Shown piece by piece: positions 39,158 through 47,115 of a DNA stretch of 64,000 bases (positions are counted from its first letter, which is position 1; every line of letters starts with the position of its first letter). The notes under the pieces were generated by a model. The model searched no databases. It was not told the origin of the DNA and saw nothing but the letters and a program-made list of their open reading frames with translations. Source of the stretch: Martinezella tropici (GTDB lineage: Bacteria > Pseudomonadota > Alphaproteobacteria > Rhizobiales > Rhizobiaceae). The position numbers and the translations under genes are program-made. Location of the stretch: positions 1,331,546-1,395,545 of the forward strand of contig JUHI01000001.1 in NCBI GenBank assembly GCA_000799755.1, read 5' to 3'.

Positions 39158-39613
39158 TTAAGCCTGCGCCATATATTCCTTCGTCAGGACCTCATAATCT
39201 TCCATCGCCGGCAGCGCGGCGTAGCTGTGCTTGGCCGGCGTCGTCACCCAGGGCAGCTTTTCGCTCGCCCAGGTCTCGACGAAGGGCGTGAACCAGCTGA
39301 CGTCATCAAGCATGGTGGCGCGGACATTGACGAACCAATCCACGCCTTCCATCTTCGTGAACAGCCAGCTCATGCAATGCGGGCAGAAATAGTGATGGAT
39401 GGCATCGCCGTGCAGGCCGCCGATGACGGGTTCGCCCTCCGTCACCTCAAAACCTTGCGAGGGGATGGCGGCGCTCAGCGAATAGGGGCCGGCCGTCATG
39501 CGCTGGCAGCCTGTGCAGTGACAGGCCATGGTCAGCAGCGGCTTGGCGCTGATCTTCAGTCGCACCTGCCCGCAGCGGCAACCGCCCTCGCTCGGTAGTT
39601 CCAGCGTGCTCAT
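39158..39613 (-). CDS. GFA/CENP-V family zinc-binding protein
   Basis: A 151-residue protein starting at ATG 39613 behind AAAGGAGAT; an ATG 18 bases earlier overlaps that site. Zinc ligands appear as GGCRCGQVRLKI, MACHCTGCQRMT and FCPHCMSW, the GFA (glutathione-dependent formaldehyde-activating enzyme-like) pattern. Most members are of unknown activity, and true GFA function is doubtful without formaldehyde genes nearby. Confidence 0.88.
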   Translation of the reverse strand: MSTLELPSEGGCRCGQVRLKISAKPLLTMACHCTGCQRMTAGPYSLSAAIPSQGFEVTEGEPVIGGLHGDAIHHYFCPHCMSWLFTKMEGVDWFVNVRATMLDDVSWFTPFVETWASEKLPWVTTPAKHSYAALPAMEDYEVLTKEYMAQA

Positions 39614-39701
39614 GATGTTATCTCCTTTCATGTCAAAATATGTGGGCGCGGTGTATCGCAGCCGTTCTTCGGCCTTGAGAACCGGGCACCTCCGGCAATC
39701 C

Positions 39702-40436
39702 TCAGGCTCTCGCGGCTTCGGGAAGCTCCGCCTGCGCCTCTACCGTTCCCACCCAGGCCCGCGCGATCGCGAGACCGGCCGCCTCTGCCGCTGCCGCATG
39801 GCTGGCGACAAGTTCCGGATAGCGATCGAGCCAGCCGGGCTCCTTGCGCTCGATCGTTTCCTTGAACTCGACGCGCCAGCGATCCACCACAGCGGCATTG
39901 GCTTCGAAATGGAACTGCGTGCCATAGGTGGCACGGCCGATACGGAAGGCTTGGTTCGGCGTAACGCCGTTGGCGGCAAGGCGCGTGGCACCAGTAGGCA
40001 AGGTGAAGGTGTCGCCATGCCATTCGAAGATGGTGAATTCGTCGCCGACATCGGCCAGCAGCGGGTCTCTCCTGCCGGCATCGGTCAGGCCAACCGTCTT
40101 CCAGCCAAATTCATGGGCGGTGCCGAGCAGATTTTCCGCCTCATAGGCGCGCGCCAGGATCTGGCTGCCGAGGCAGATGCCGAGCACGGACTTGTTCTCG
40201 CTCTCGAAGCGGCGCATCAGCCGCGCCAGTTCCGGCAGATAGGGATGGGTATCGTCGTCACGCGCGCTCTGCTCGCCGCCGAGCACGACAAGCGCGTCAT
40301 GGGATGACGTGTCCTTCGGAAGCGCTTCACCGCTCCAGGGGCGGAACCATTCGATCTGGGCTCCGGCCTCTTCGAGCGCGATGCCGAGAGCGCCGAGCGG
40401 GGTGTTCTTCATATTCTCGATAATGGCGACGCGCAT
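39702..40436 (-). CDS. class I glutamine amidotransferase-like protein (GuaA-type)
   Basis: A 244-residue protein starting at ATG 40436 (MRVAIIENMKNTPLGALGIA). The nucleophile elbow is VLGICLGSQILARA (Cys in GICLG), the oxyanion stretch is ALVVLGGEQSARDD, and the catalytic His/Glu are in THGTQFHFEAN-like YGTQFHFEANAAVVDRW. It is a stand-alone domain without a synthetase partner, as in the YfeJ/gamma-glutamyl hydrolase-like group. The role is unknown. It is divergent from the SelW-like gene. Confidence 0.88.
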   Translation of the reverse strand: MRVAIIENMKNTPLGALGIALEEAGAQIEWFRPWSGEALPKDTSSHDALVVLGGEQSARDDDTHPYLPELARLMRRFESENKSVLGICLGSQILARAYEAENLLGTAHEFGWKTVGLTDAGRRDPLLADVGDEFTIFEWHGDTFTLPTGATRLAANGVTPNQAFRIGRATYGTQFHFEANAAVVDRWRVEFKETIERKEPGWLDRYPELVASHAAAAEAAGLAIARAWVGTVEAQAELPEAARA

Positions 40437-40613
40437 TCCGATGATTCCCGAACATGTTGCAGCCAGAGATGAGCATGTGGCGGCGGGAGAGGCAAGTGGC
40501 CAGAGCATTTCAGCGCTCGACGGAAAGCCGCTTGGCACTTTTCCCGGAATAGCTTTGCCTTGCGGCGAGCCAAAGTTGATCCTAGATCTCAGCAAGCGAC
40601 AAGGATCAGGACG

Positions 40614-40907
40614 ATGAGCGACAAGCCCCGCATCACCATTCTCTACTGCACCCAATGCAACTGGCTGCTGCGCTCCGGCTGGATGGCGCAGGAGCTGCTG
40701 CAGACCTTTACCGATAGCCTCGGCGAAGTGGCGCTGATACCGGGCACCGGCGGCGTCTTCGAGATTCGGATCGACGGCGAGCTTCTGTGGGAGCGCAAGC
40801 GCGACGGCGGCTTCCCCGGGCCGAAGGAGCTGAAACAGCGGGTGCGCGATATTATCGATCCCGAGCGCGATCTCGGCCATACCGACCGCGCATCGCTGGA
40901 AAGCTGA
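40614..40907 (+). CDS. SelT/SelW/SelH family protein (Cys form)
   Basis: A 97-residue thioredoxin-fold protein starting at ATG 40614 behind AAGGATCAGG. The redox motif is ILYCTQCNWLLRSGWMAQEL (CTQC), with the family's GTGGVFEIRIDGELLWERK and GGFPGPKELKQRVRDII. Eukaryotic relatives carry selenocysteine in place of the second Cys; bacterial members use Cys. A redox role is likely but unproved. Confidence 0.92.
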   Translation: MSDKPRITILYCTQCNWLLRSGWMAQELLQTFTDSLGEVALIPGTGGVFEIRIDGELLWERKRDGGFPGPKELKQRVRDIIDPERDLGHTDRASLES

Positions 40908-40927
40908 GCCGACTTTATCCCTGCCTG

Positions 40928-41359
40928 TCAGCCGAAAGGCGAGCGGCAGGTCCGGGTGCCCTGGTTGATCGTGGTATAGCTATTGGTGCCGGGATTGTAT
41001 GTCCGATAGCGCTCGGCACACCAGGTCTGATGCTGCCTGAGTTTTTGGGCCGGCGAAGGATAGAGCGCCCTCGGCGGCGGCGTAGGGGCTTCGCGCGGGG
41101 GTATCTGAATTCGCGGGTTGTCATAGACGTTGCGCCCGTTCGTATAGGGCGGTCCGTTGGGAAGCGGCTGGCCTGGCCGCGTATAGAATTGCTGCGGACC
41201 GAAGCCGAAGCACCCACGGAAATCGCAAATGACGGAATTGGTGCCACGCTGGGGGATGACGACCCTTGGAGGGTTCGAAGCCGCGAAGGCGAGACCCGCC
41301 TGCGCCAGCAGGGCGAAGCCGAACGTGCAACCGAGCGCGATCCTACCGAAGACAGCCAT
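40928..41359 (-). CDS. secreted BA14K-like protein
   Basis: A 143-residue protein with a signal peptide (LGCTFGFALLAQAGLAFA), a Pro-rich middle and a C-terminal BA14K-type repeat: QTWCAERYRTYNPGTNSYTT, ending with a Cys (RTCRSPFG). BA14K was described as a Brucella immunoreactive lectin-like protein, and rhizobia carry many paralogues. Two Cys in VICDFRGCFGF may form a second disulphide. It is convergent with the SelW-like gene, 20 bp away. Function unknown. Confidence 0.8.
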   Translation of the reverse strand: MAVFGRIALGCTFGFALLAQAGLAFAASNPPRVVIPQRGTNSVICDFRGCFGFGPQQFYTRPGQPLPNGPPYTNGRNVYDNPRIQIPPREAPTPPPRALYPSPAQKLRQHQTWCAERYRTYNPGTNSYTTINQGTRTCRSPFG

Positions 41360-41540
41360 GACGAACTCCTGTTCCGGGCGCTGCGAACCGATGCCGCAAC
41401 CGCTGCGCCCTCAAACCTATTTGGGGTCTTTGCAATCGCAAAACCAGTCTTATCGCAACCGGAACGGATGAAGGCACGATGAGTTGATCACCGCCGCCGC
41501 TTGCTCCATAACAGCGCGATCATTGAAAGGGAGACTGTCT

Positions 41541-42971
41541 GTGACCAGCTTGAAATTCGGCACCAGCGGCCTTCGCGGCCTATCCGCAGACCTGACGGGA
41601 CGGGCATCCGCGCTCTATGCCACGGCCTTTGCCCGCCATCTGCTGAAGAACGGCCATGCCAAGCCAGGCGATCTCATTCTCATCGGCCGCGATTTCCGCG
41701 AATCGAGCCCGGCGATCTCGGCCACCTGCATCGGCGCCCTGAAACGGGCCGGCCTGACGCCGATCGACTGCGGCACATTGCCGACACCGGCTCTCGCACT
41801 TTATGGGCTGCAGCTGAAAGCGGCCTCGCTGATGATCACCGGCTCGCATATCCCCGCCGACCGCAACGGCATCAAGTTCTACCGTCCGGATGGCGAAATC
41901 GACAAGCGCGACGAAGTGGCGATCAGCGAAGAAGCGCTGACGATCGGCGATTCCGTGCTCGACGAAACGCCAGCAGAAGCGGAAAACCGCACGGCCGAGA
42001 CGGAGGCACTGTTCCTTCTGCGCAATAAAGGCCTGCTGCCATCAGGCAGCCTCGCCGGCCTGACGATCGGCGTCTATCAGCACAGCACGGTGGCGCGCGA
42101 TCTTTTCGGCCAGGTGCTTGCCCATTACGGCGCCCGCGTGGTGCCGCTCGGCCGCTCCGAAAGCTTCATTCCGGTCGATACCGAAGCAGTCTCCGCCGAG
42201 ACCATCCGTCTCATGAAGGGCTGGGCGCCGGAGTACGGTCTGGATGCGATCGTCTCAGCCGATGGCGACGGCGACCGGCCTCTGGTGGCGGACGAAACCG
42301 GCGAACCGCTGCGCGGCGACCTGCTCGGGCTTATGGCCGCAAATTTCCTCGGCGCACAGGTGGTCGTCACGCCGGTCACCTCCAATTCTGGCATCGAGGC
42401 CGCCGGCTCCTATGCCGTCACCCGCACCCGCGTCGGCTCGCCCTATGTGATCGCCGGCATGGACGAGGCCATTGCCGCCGGCAAGGCGAACGTCATGGGC
42501 TTCGAGGCCAATGGCGGCACGCTGACGGCCAGCCGTTTCACCGTCGAGGGCAAGTCCTTCGAGCCGCTGCCGACGCGCGACAGCTTCCTGCCGATCCTGG
42601 CGACGCTCTACGCCGCAGCAAAGGCAGGCAAGCCGCTCTCCGCCGTTGCCGGCGGCTACCGCCTGCCCTTTGCCGCCGCCGACCGCTTGGAGAATTTCCC
42701 CGTGGAAACCAGCGCCGCGCTGATGGCTTATCTGCGCGCTTCCGACGCCAATCTTGCGGATTTCCTGAAACCCGTCGCCGCCGTCGCCTCCAAGAGTGAC
42801 ATCGACGGGCTCAGGGTAACGCTTGTGGATAACCGAATCATCCATTTCCGGCCCTCCGGCAATGCGCCGGAAATGCGCTGCTATGTGGAAGCATCGAGCG
42901 AAGACGAGGCAAAGGCCTCGCTGGAACAGGGACTTGGCCTCATCAGCGCATGGGCTGCGGCCCGGGTTTGA
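41541..42971 (+). CDS. phosphohexomutase (phosphomannomutase/phosphoglucomutase family)
   Basis: A 476-residue protein starting at GTG 41541, eight bases after AGGGAG. Four-domain layout: FGTSGLRG at the start, active-site loop with S102 in TGSHIPADRNGIKFY, metal loop SADGDGDRPL, sugar loop GFEANGGTL, phosphate-binding C-terminal RPSGNAPEMRCYVEA. The active-site loop is TGSHIP where most members have TASHNP. This variant occurs in a subgroup, and the substrate (mannose, glucose or a deoxy-sugar phosphate) is open. It would feed surface polysaccharide precursors. It ends in a terminator that overlaps the stop codon. Confidence 0.9.
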   Translation: MTSLKFGTSGLRGLSADLTGRASALYATAFARHLLKNGHAKPGDLILIGRDFRESSPAISATCIGALKRAGLTPIDCGTLPTPALALYGLQLKAASLMITGSHIPADRNGIKFYRPDGEIDKRDEVAISEEALTIGDSVLDETPAEAENRTAETEALFLLRNKGLLPSGSLAGLTIGVYQHSTVARDLFGQVLAHYGARVVPLGRSESFIPVDTEAVSAETIRLMKGWAPEYGLDAIVSADGDGDRPLVADETGEPLRGDLLGLMAANFLGAQVVVTPVTSNSGIEAAGSYAVTRTRVGSPYVIAGMDEAIAAGKANVMGFEANGGTLTASRFTVEGKSFEPLPTRDSFLPILATLYAAAKAGKPLSAVAGGYRLPFAAADRLENFPVETSAALMAYLRASDANLADFLKPVAAVASKSDIDGLRVTLVDNRIIHFRPSGNAPEMRCYVEASSEDEAKASLEQGLGLISAWAAARV

Positions 42972-42993
42972 CCCGGGCTTCACTCGCTTTTTT
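42960..42993 (+). terminator. intrinsic terminator overlapping the phosphohexomutase stop
   Basis: An eight-base-pair stem GCCCGGGT/ACCCGGGC at 42960–42978 with loop ttg, followed ten bases later by a run of six T. The stop codon TGA lies in the loop and 3' arm. Confidence 0.65.
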
Positions 42994-43024
42994 CACGATT
43001 GACACGAAAACTTCAAAAACCCTG

Positions 43025-43053
43025 TTGACACCGGACGGCCACCCCCGTACATG
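43025..43053 (+). promoter_or_regulatory. promoter of tRNA-Leu
   Basis: TTGACA (43025–43030), 17 bases, TACATG (43048–43053), ten bases before the mature tRNA 5' end. Confidence 0.7.
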
Positions 43054-43063
43054 CGTGTCCGTC

Positions 43064-43150
43064 GCCCAGATGGCGGAATTGGTAGACGCGCCAGCTTCAG
43101 GTGCTGGTACCCGAAAGGGTGTGGAGGTTCGAGTCCTCTTCTGGGCACCA
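43064..43150 (+). tRNA. tRNA-Leu (anticodon CAG)
   Basis: An 87-base class II tRNA. Acceptor stem gcccaga/tctgggc, D-arm with aattggtaga, anticodon stem ccagc/gctgg around the loop ttCAGgt, a long variable arm (tacccgaaagggtgt), T-arm with gttcgagtc, and an encoded 3' CCA. It reads CUG. No integrase or duplicated 3' end was found next to it. Confidence 0.97.
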
Positions 43151-43434
43151 TTCCATTTTTGAGAAACATCGATTTCTCAAGGAAATCAAGACTTAACAAG
43201 TTCGTAAAGTGCAGCTTTCGGTTCGCCGGAAGTTCACACGGGCTTGTCTTGAAACAGGCTCGGCGGATGAAAATTCCTGCCTTCGGCATCCCCAGAAAAA
43301 CCTTTGTTCGACCGGTTCCTTAACGCAGCGCAGGACGCGATGAAGGCCCGATGGGGGGATGATATCCAACATCTTGGATCATTGACTGCCGGAGGAGATA
43401 TCGACCTAATAGGGAAAACCTTGAGGGATTTTCG
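43151..43434. other. region between tRNA-Leu and the tiny-gene cluster (284 bp)
   Basis: A seven-base-pair hairpin (tgagaaa/tttctca, 43160–43179) lies ten bases after the tRNA but has no T-run. The rest holds no supported gene. A frame crossing the tRNA is not coding. Confidence 0.4.
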
Positions 43435-43563
43435 ATGGACCACAAGAGCGACTGGTACGAGCTGATCGTCGGCAATGGCAATGTCAACGAAGGGCTTGGG
43501 AGGATGATGGGTTTCATCCTCGCCGTCATCGTGATCCTCGCTTTGATCTTCTGGATGATCTGA
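43435..43563 (+). CDS. 42-residue single-span membrane protein
   Basis: The ATG at 43435 is preceded by GAGGG at suitable distance. The product has a polar start (MDHKSDWYELIVGNGNVNEG) and one C-terminal membrane span (MGFILAVIVILALIFWMI). Codon third positions are GC-rich. No family is recognised. It belongs to a cluster of four tiny genes, three coding for membrane proteins, in 43.4–44.5 kb. Confidence 0.6.
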   Translation: MDHKSDWYELIVGNGNVNEGLGRMMGFILAVIVILALIFWMI

Positions 43564-43628
43564 GCACTTCGTTTCCGGATGCCTCCGAGCTGCTCGCCGT
43601 CTGCCGCCCCTCCCTACTCCGTCGCGAG

Positions 43629-43895
43629 CTAGTGAAGGCTTTCGCTATCCGGCCTGACGCTGAGCCCGGCTTCGTGCGCCGCATCCAGGAAAGCCCGGCG
43701 CGCTTCCTCCGCAGACGCCTTGCCAAGTACGGCATCGAGGCATAGCAGCACCGCCTCGTCCACAGCAGGCCCGCCATTTACCGGCCATTCGTCGCTCATG
43801 CAGTTCGCTGCATCCAGCGCGTTGGTTATGATCGCATAGCGGCCAGCGCCGCCGAGATCGACTATCACAGGGCTTCTCCAATCACCGTGTTCCAT
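43629..43895 (-). CDS. DUF982 domain protein
   Basis: An 88-residue protein matching the rhizobial DUF982 pattern: SPVIVDLGGAGRYAIITNAL, AANCMSDEWPVNGG, then AVLLCLDAVLGKASAEEARR and AFLDAAHEAG. Rhizobiaceae carry many paralogues, none characterised. Its start follows GAGGAGGCGAGGGC. It lies 12 bp downstream of a 26-residue membrane protein gene on the same strand. Confidence 0.82.
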   Translation of the reverse strand: MEHGDWRSPVIVDLGGAGRYAIITNALDAANCMSDEWPVNGGPAVDEAVLLCLDAVLGKASAEEARRAFLDAAHEAGLSVRPDSESLH

Positions 43896-43907
43896 GCCCT
43901 CGCCTCC

Positions 43908-43988
43908 TCAGCCGTAAAGCGCTATCAACGCTGCGATCAGAAACGATCCGGTGCCGACGCATGCGGCCATCGTCACATAATAGTCCAT
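43908..43988 (-). CDS. 26-residue membrane peptide
   Basis: ATG at 43988 behind GAGGAGTTGGAG. The product is MDYYVTMAACVGTGSFLIAA then LIALYG, nearly all one membrane span. Placement 12 bp upstream of the DUF982 gene with a shared strand suggests a two-gene unit. No family recognised; real translation is unproved. Confidence 0.45.
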   Translation of the reverse strand: MDYYVTMAACVGTGSFLIAALIALYG

Positions 43989-44284
43989 GGCTCCAACTCC
44001 TCGCCTCACATCATGGTACGATAACGGGGAGCGACGGCGGGATGTTCCCGTGCCGCAGGCGTGTCGTTAAGATTTTGTCGAGGTTTCGGCGGAGAGGCTC
44101 CGATGCGGACGCATGGCTCGGTGACCGCGTGGTCGTGGCGGTCTTCCGAAGCTCCGGGACGGATCGGCCTATCCGCGCTTCCCGTTCTGCGCAAACCTCC
44201 ATCCCGCCATCACGCTACCTCTCGCGTCCCCGATCTGGTTACCTTTGCGCCCGGGAGGGCAGGACGAATAAGGGGAACAACAAA

Positions 44285-44467
44285 ATGGACCACGTCTGCA
44301 ATCTGCTCTGGCTTGCCTTGAGCGCCGCTCTTCTCTTTGCCGCACTGAACCGGCGCCTGGTCGGCGACTATCTCGCGATGTGGTACCTGCTTGTCATTAC
44401 AGCCGTGACCGTGATGGCCTGGGCCGGCTTCTTCCCGACGGGGATGGCAACTCCGTGGGCTGGATAG
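44285..44467 (+). CDS. 60-residue two-span membrane protein
   Basis: ATG 44285 follows AAGGGGA. The product has two membrane spans (NLLWLALSAALLFAALN and LAMWYLLVITAVTVMAWAGF) joined by a short RRLVGDY turn. A longer in-frame open stretch from 43961 lacks coding bias and a ribosome site. Function unknown. Confidence 0.55.
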   Translation: MDHVCNLLWLALSAALLFAALNRRLVGDYLAMWYLLVITAVTVMAWAGFFPTGMATPWAG

Positions 44468-44504
44468 CCATGCAAGGCGGCAACCCCTTCATATTCGCTC
44501 GCGT

Positions 44505-44535
44505 GAAAAAGCCGCCGAAAATCGCTTTCGGCGGC
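44505..44535 (-). terminator. intrinsic terminator after SDR gene
   Basis: On the minus strand gccgccgaaa, gcgat, tttcggcggc and then tttttc: a perfect ten-base-pair stem and five T, 71 bp past the SDR stop. Confidence 0.85.
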
Positions 44536-44605
44536 TGGAGTACGATCAGGTGTTCTCGAGATGAAGGCAGGACGGCTGCTTTCTATTCCCTTTTGCCGGC
44601 TGGCA

Positions 44606-45382
44606 TCAGTAGTGTTCGGACTGAGAGAAGGTGTGGGCAAGCTCAGCCTGGCCGGCCGTGAGGCCGCAATCGACAGGCAGGCAGACGCCAGTGATGGCCG
44701 AGGCAAGCGGGCTTGCAAGGAAGGACACCGCATTGGCAACATCGACGGGATCGACGACGCGTTGCAGCGCATACCAGCGCTTTGCCTCCTCGAAGACATT
44801 CGGATTGGCGGCGGCGCGGACTTCCCAGGCCTGGGTGCGCACGGTGCCCGGCGCGACCGCATTCGAGCGGATACCGAACTTGCCGTATTCGACTGCGACC
44901 AGCCGGGTGAAATGCAGAAGCCCGGCCTTCGCGGCGCTGTAGGCCGGATGACCGAAGACGGCCATGCCGTTGACGGAGGCGATATTGATGACCGACCCGT
45001 TCGACGCCTTCAGCTGATCCTCGACCGCGCGGAAGCACAGGAAGGCCGCCTCGAGATTGAGGGCATTGTCGGCGCGCCAGATGGCCGGCGTGGTGTCATG
45101 AAGGCTGACGGCGCGGGCAGCGCCGGCATTGTTGACGAGCGTCTTCACCCCGCCGAGATCCAATGCGGCCTTGGCCATGGCAGCGACATCTGCTTCACTG
45201 GTGATGTCCGCCTTGAACGAGACGAAACGCTCCGCCGGGCCGAGCTCTCCCGCCGCCTTTCGCACGGCGGCCTCGTCGATATCGACGAGCAGGATGATAT
45301 CATGGTCATCTCCCAGACGTTTTGCGATGGCCCGGCCGATATCGCCGGCCGCCCCTGTGACGATGGCAACGGATTTAGTCAT
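44606..45382 (-). CDS. SDR family NAD(P)-dependent dehydrogenase
   Basis: A 258-residue classical short-chain dehydrogenase: cofactor motif TGAAGDIG at 9–16, NNAG at 84–87, catalytic S136, Y148 and K152 (NIASVNG, YSAAK). The Asp in LLVDIDE (end of beta-2) favours NAD. It lies 99 bp downstream of an RpiR-type regulator on the same strand and close to a catabolic operon. I infer oxidation of a hydroxyl in the same pathway. Substrate unknown. Confidence 0.9.
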   Translation of the reverse strand: MTKSVAIVTGAAGDIGRAIAKRLGDDHDIILLVDIDEAAVRKAAGELGPAERFVSFKADITSEADVAAMAKAALDLGGVKTLVNNAGAARAVSLHDTTPAIWRADNALNLEAAFLCFRAVEDQLKASNGSVINIASVNGMAVFGHPAYSAAKAGLLHFTRLVAVEYGKFGIRSNAVAPGTVRTQAWEVRAAANPNVFEEAKRWYALQRVVDPVDVANAVSFLASPLASAITGVCLPVDCGLTAGQAELAHTFSQSEHY

Positions 45383-45481
45383 ATGCTTCCCTCTGATTTT
45401 AGTCCCCGAGCGGCGAACGCCCGCCGCTCCCTATTGTTGTTTGCCGCACGGCTCCGGACGCAAAGCCGTTTGGAACCTTCC

Positions 45482-46345
45482 TTAATCCCCGAGCAATTGC
45501 CGATCGTCGCCATCGCGATGAGTGACAAGCTGCTGCTTGATCCGGCGCAGCGTCACCGTGGCCTGCGGCTGGATGCGGTAGGCGATCAGGCTGGCGAGAA
45601 TATCCACCACGGCGAGATAGGCGATGCGGGTCGATGTCGGCCGATAGATATTGTCTCCTTCAGGCAGGTCGACGGGCACCGTGATCTCGGCGGCACGCGC
45701 TACCGGGCTTTCGCTTTGCGTCAGCGCAATGGTCGGCACCTTGGCCTCGCGCGCCAGCACGAAAGCGCGCACCAGCTCGGCGTTGCGGCCGGAGAAGGAT
45801 GAACCGATCAGCACATCCGTCGGCTTGGCGGCGGCCGCCATCATCAGCTGCATGCTGTGGTCGGAACTTGCGGTAATGCGAAGGCCAAGCCGGAACAAGC
45901 GGTTCTGCAGCTCGGTCGCGATCATCGAGGAATTGCCGCCGGAGCCGAAGGCATAGATCATCTCCGCACCGGCAAGCCGGTTTGCCGCCCGCTCGATGGC
46001 ACCAACGTCCAGACCGCGATGCAACAGGAAGAGCGCATTCTGCGCCTTGGTAATAATGTCCTGAGCGACGTCGGCCGGCGCTATGCTCTTCGGCTCGGGC
46101 TTCAAATAACGCATGCCGACATAGGCGGTGCGCGCCAGCTGCACCTTGAAATCGGAAAAGCTCTCGCAGCCGAGACGCCGGCAGAAGCGCGTCACCGTCG
46201 GCGGGGATACGTCGGCCTTGCCGGCCAGCTCGATGATGGATGCGTTGACGGCGAATTCGAAATCATTGAGGACGATATCGGCGATGCGGATCTCCGATTG
46301 CGAAAGCCGGCCCCTCTCGTCCTGCATGGTCGTGAAGATATCCAT
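45482..46345 (-). CDS. RpiR/MurR family transcriptional regulator (HTH plus SIS)
   Basis: A 287-residue protein with an N-terminal HTH_6 (about 1–77; LSQSEIRIADIVLNDFEFAV, DVSPPTVTRFCRRLGCESFS) and a SIS sugar-phosphate-binding domain (about 125–255; IYAFGSGGNSSMIATELQNR, IGSSFSGRNAELVRAFVLAR). These regulators sense phosphosugars or related metabolites and control neighbouring catabolic genes. It is divergent from the NTF2-like/M81/D-amino-acid enzyme operon. A motif resembling the one upstream of the ABC importer operon lies in its 258-bp upstream region. Confidence 0.93.
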   Translation of the reverse strand: MDIFTTMQDERGRLSQSEIRIADIVLNDFEFAVNASIIELAGKADVSPPTVTRFCRRLGCESFSDFKVQLARTAYVGMRYLKPEPKSIAPADVAQDIITKAQNALFLLHRGLDVGAIERAANRLAGAEMIYAFGSGGNSSMIATELQNRLFRLGLRITASSDHSMQLMMAAAAKPTDVLIGSSFSGRNAELVRAFVLAREAKVPTIALTQSESPVARAAEITVPVDLPEGDNIYRPTSTRIAYLAVVDILASLIAYRIQPQATVTLRRIKQQLVTHRDGDDRQLLGD

Positions 46346-46519
46346 CAGCCCCCCTTTGTCGCAGCGTTACATACGTCGGACACGTAGTAAGCGACGCGAT
46401 CCATCTCAACCTCGCCATTTCCGCCAGCGCCTATGAGCAGGTTTGCGAGCAGATGCGGCTTGTCATTCGTTCCCATTCGGCCGGACCCTGACATGCGATG
46501 GTCATCATGCGGTTCCTGC

Positions 46520-46576
46520 AAATTATTTTCTTGATACGTTGACAAGTGACCATAGAAAGCGGAATTTGACCAGTGA
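46520..46576. promoter_or_regulatory. candidate RpiR control region upstream of catabolic operon
   Basis: AAATTATTTTC at 46520–46530 differs by one base from the AATTTATTTTC pair upstream of the ABC importer operon. Two direct repeats follow, TTGACAAGTGA (46539–46549) and TTGACCAGTGA (46566–46576), 27 bp apart. Each begins with a −35-like hexamer; TTGATA-16-TAGAAA near 46531–46558 is one possible promoter. Confidence 0.4.
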
Positions 46577-46603
46577 AAATCGCGAATTATGAAAAGAATT
46601 TAA

Positions 46604-47104
46604 ATGACGGCGGATACAATGCGTGATCCTTTCAAGAATCCCTTCCCTGCCAGCGATACTGCCAGGCACTCGATCTGGGAAATGCTCGTTCCACGCGATA
46701 TCGATGCCTTTCTTGCCGCCGACTGGTCGATGGTTGCAGGCGACTTCGTCGAAGAGGGCTTCATCGGCATCGACGGAAAGCGTGAGATCAGTCCGGACAA
46801 ATGGCGCCTCGCCTTCCCGACGCTGTCGGCCTATCGCGACGAATGGCTGCGCCAGGCACGCGATTTCGCGACACAATCCTTTGCCGAAGATGCGCGCACC
46901 GCGATCTTCACCACGACGACGCTCGAAGACATCGAGATCGAAGGCGACATGGCGCTGGTGCGCAAGAAGTTCGACGGCAGCCTGAAGAAGTCGGACGGCG
47001 GCATCGACGTGATGAAGTGGCAGACACTTTATTACTGCCGCCTGCATGAAGGGCGCTGGAAGATCTGCGGCTTCACCGGTTACCTGCCGAACCCCATGGA
47101 ATAG
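46604..47104 (+). CDS. NTF2/SnoaL-like protein, first gene of catabolic operon
   Basis: A 166-residue protein. ATG 46604 has only a weak ribosome site, and ATG 46619 is an alternative. Typical fold marks: DIDAFLAADWSMVAGDFVEE near the start, then strands TTTTLEDIEIEGDMALVRKK and WQTLYYCRLHEGRWKICGF. It might be an isomerase, dehydratase or binding subunit. Its constant association here is with an M81 hydrolase (11 bp downstream) and a PLP enzyme, so it should act in that pathway. No direct evidence of activity. Confidence 0.75.
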   Translation: MTADTMRDPFKNPFPASDTARHSIWEMLVPRDIDAFLAADWSMVAGDFVEEGFIGIDGKREISPDKWRLAFPTLSAYRDEWLRQARDFATQSFAEDARTAIFTTTTLEDIEIEGDMALVRKKFDGSLKKSDGGIDVMKWQTLYYCRLHEGRWKICGFTGYLPNPME

Positions 47105-47115
47105 AGGCGACTGCA

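Noticed and set aside
43064..43150. Possible integration site at tRNA-Leu
   Set aside because: No integrase, no repeated tRNA 3' end and no change in base composition on either side.
43160..43179. Terminator after tRNA-Leu
   Set aside because: The hairpin has a weak AT-rich stem and no T-run behind it.
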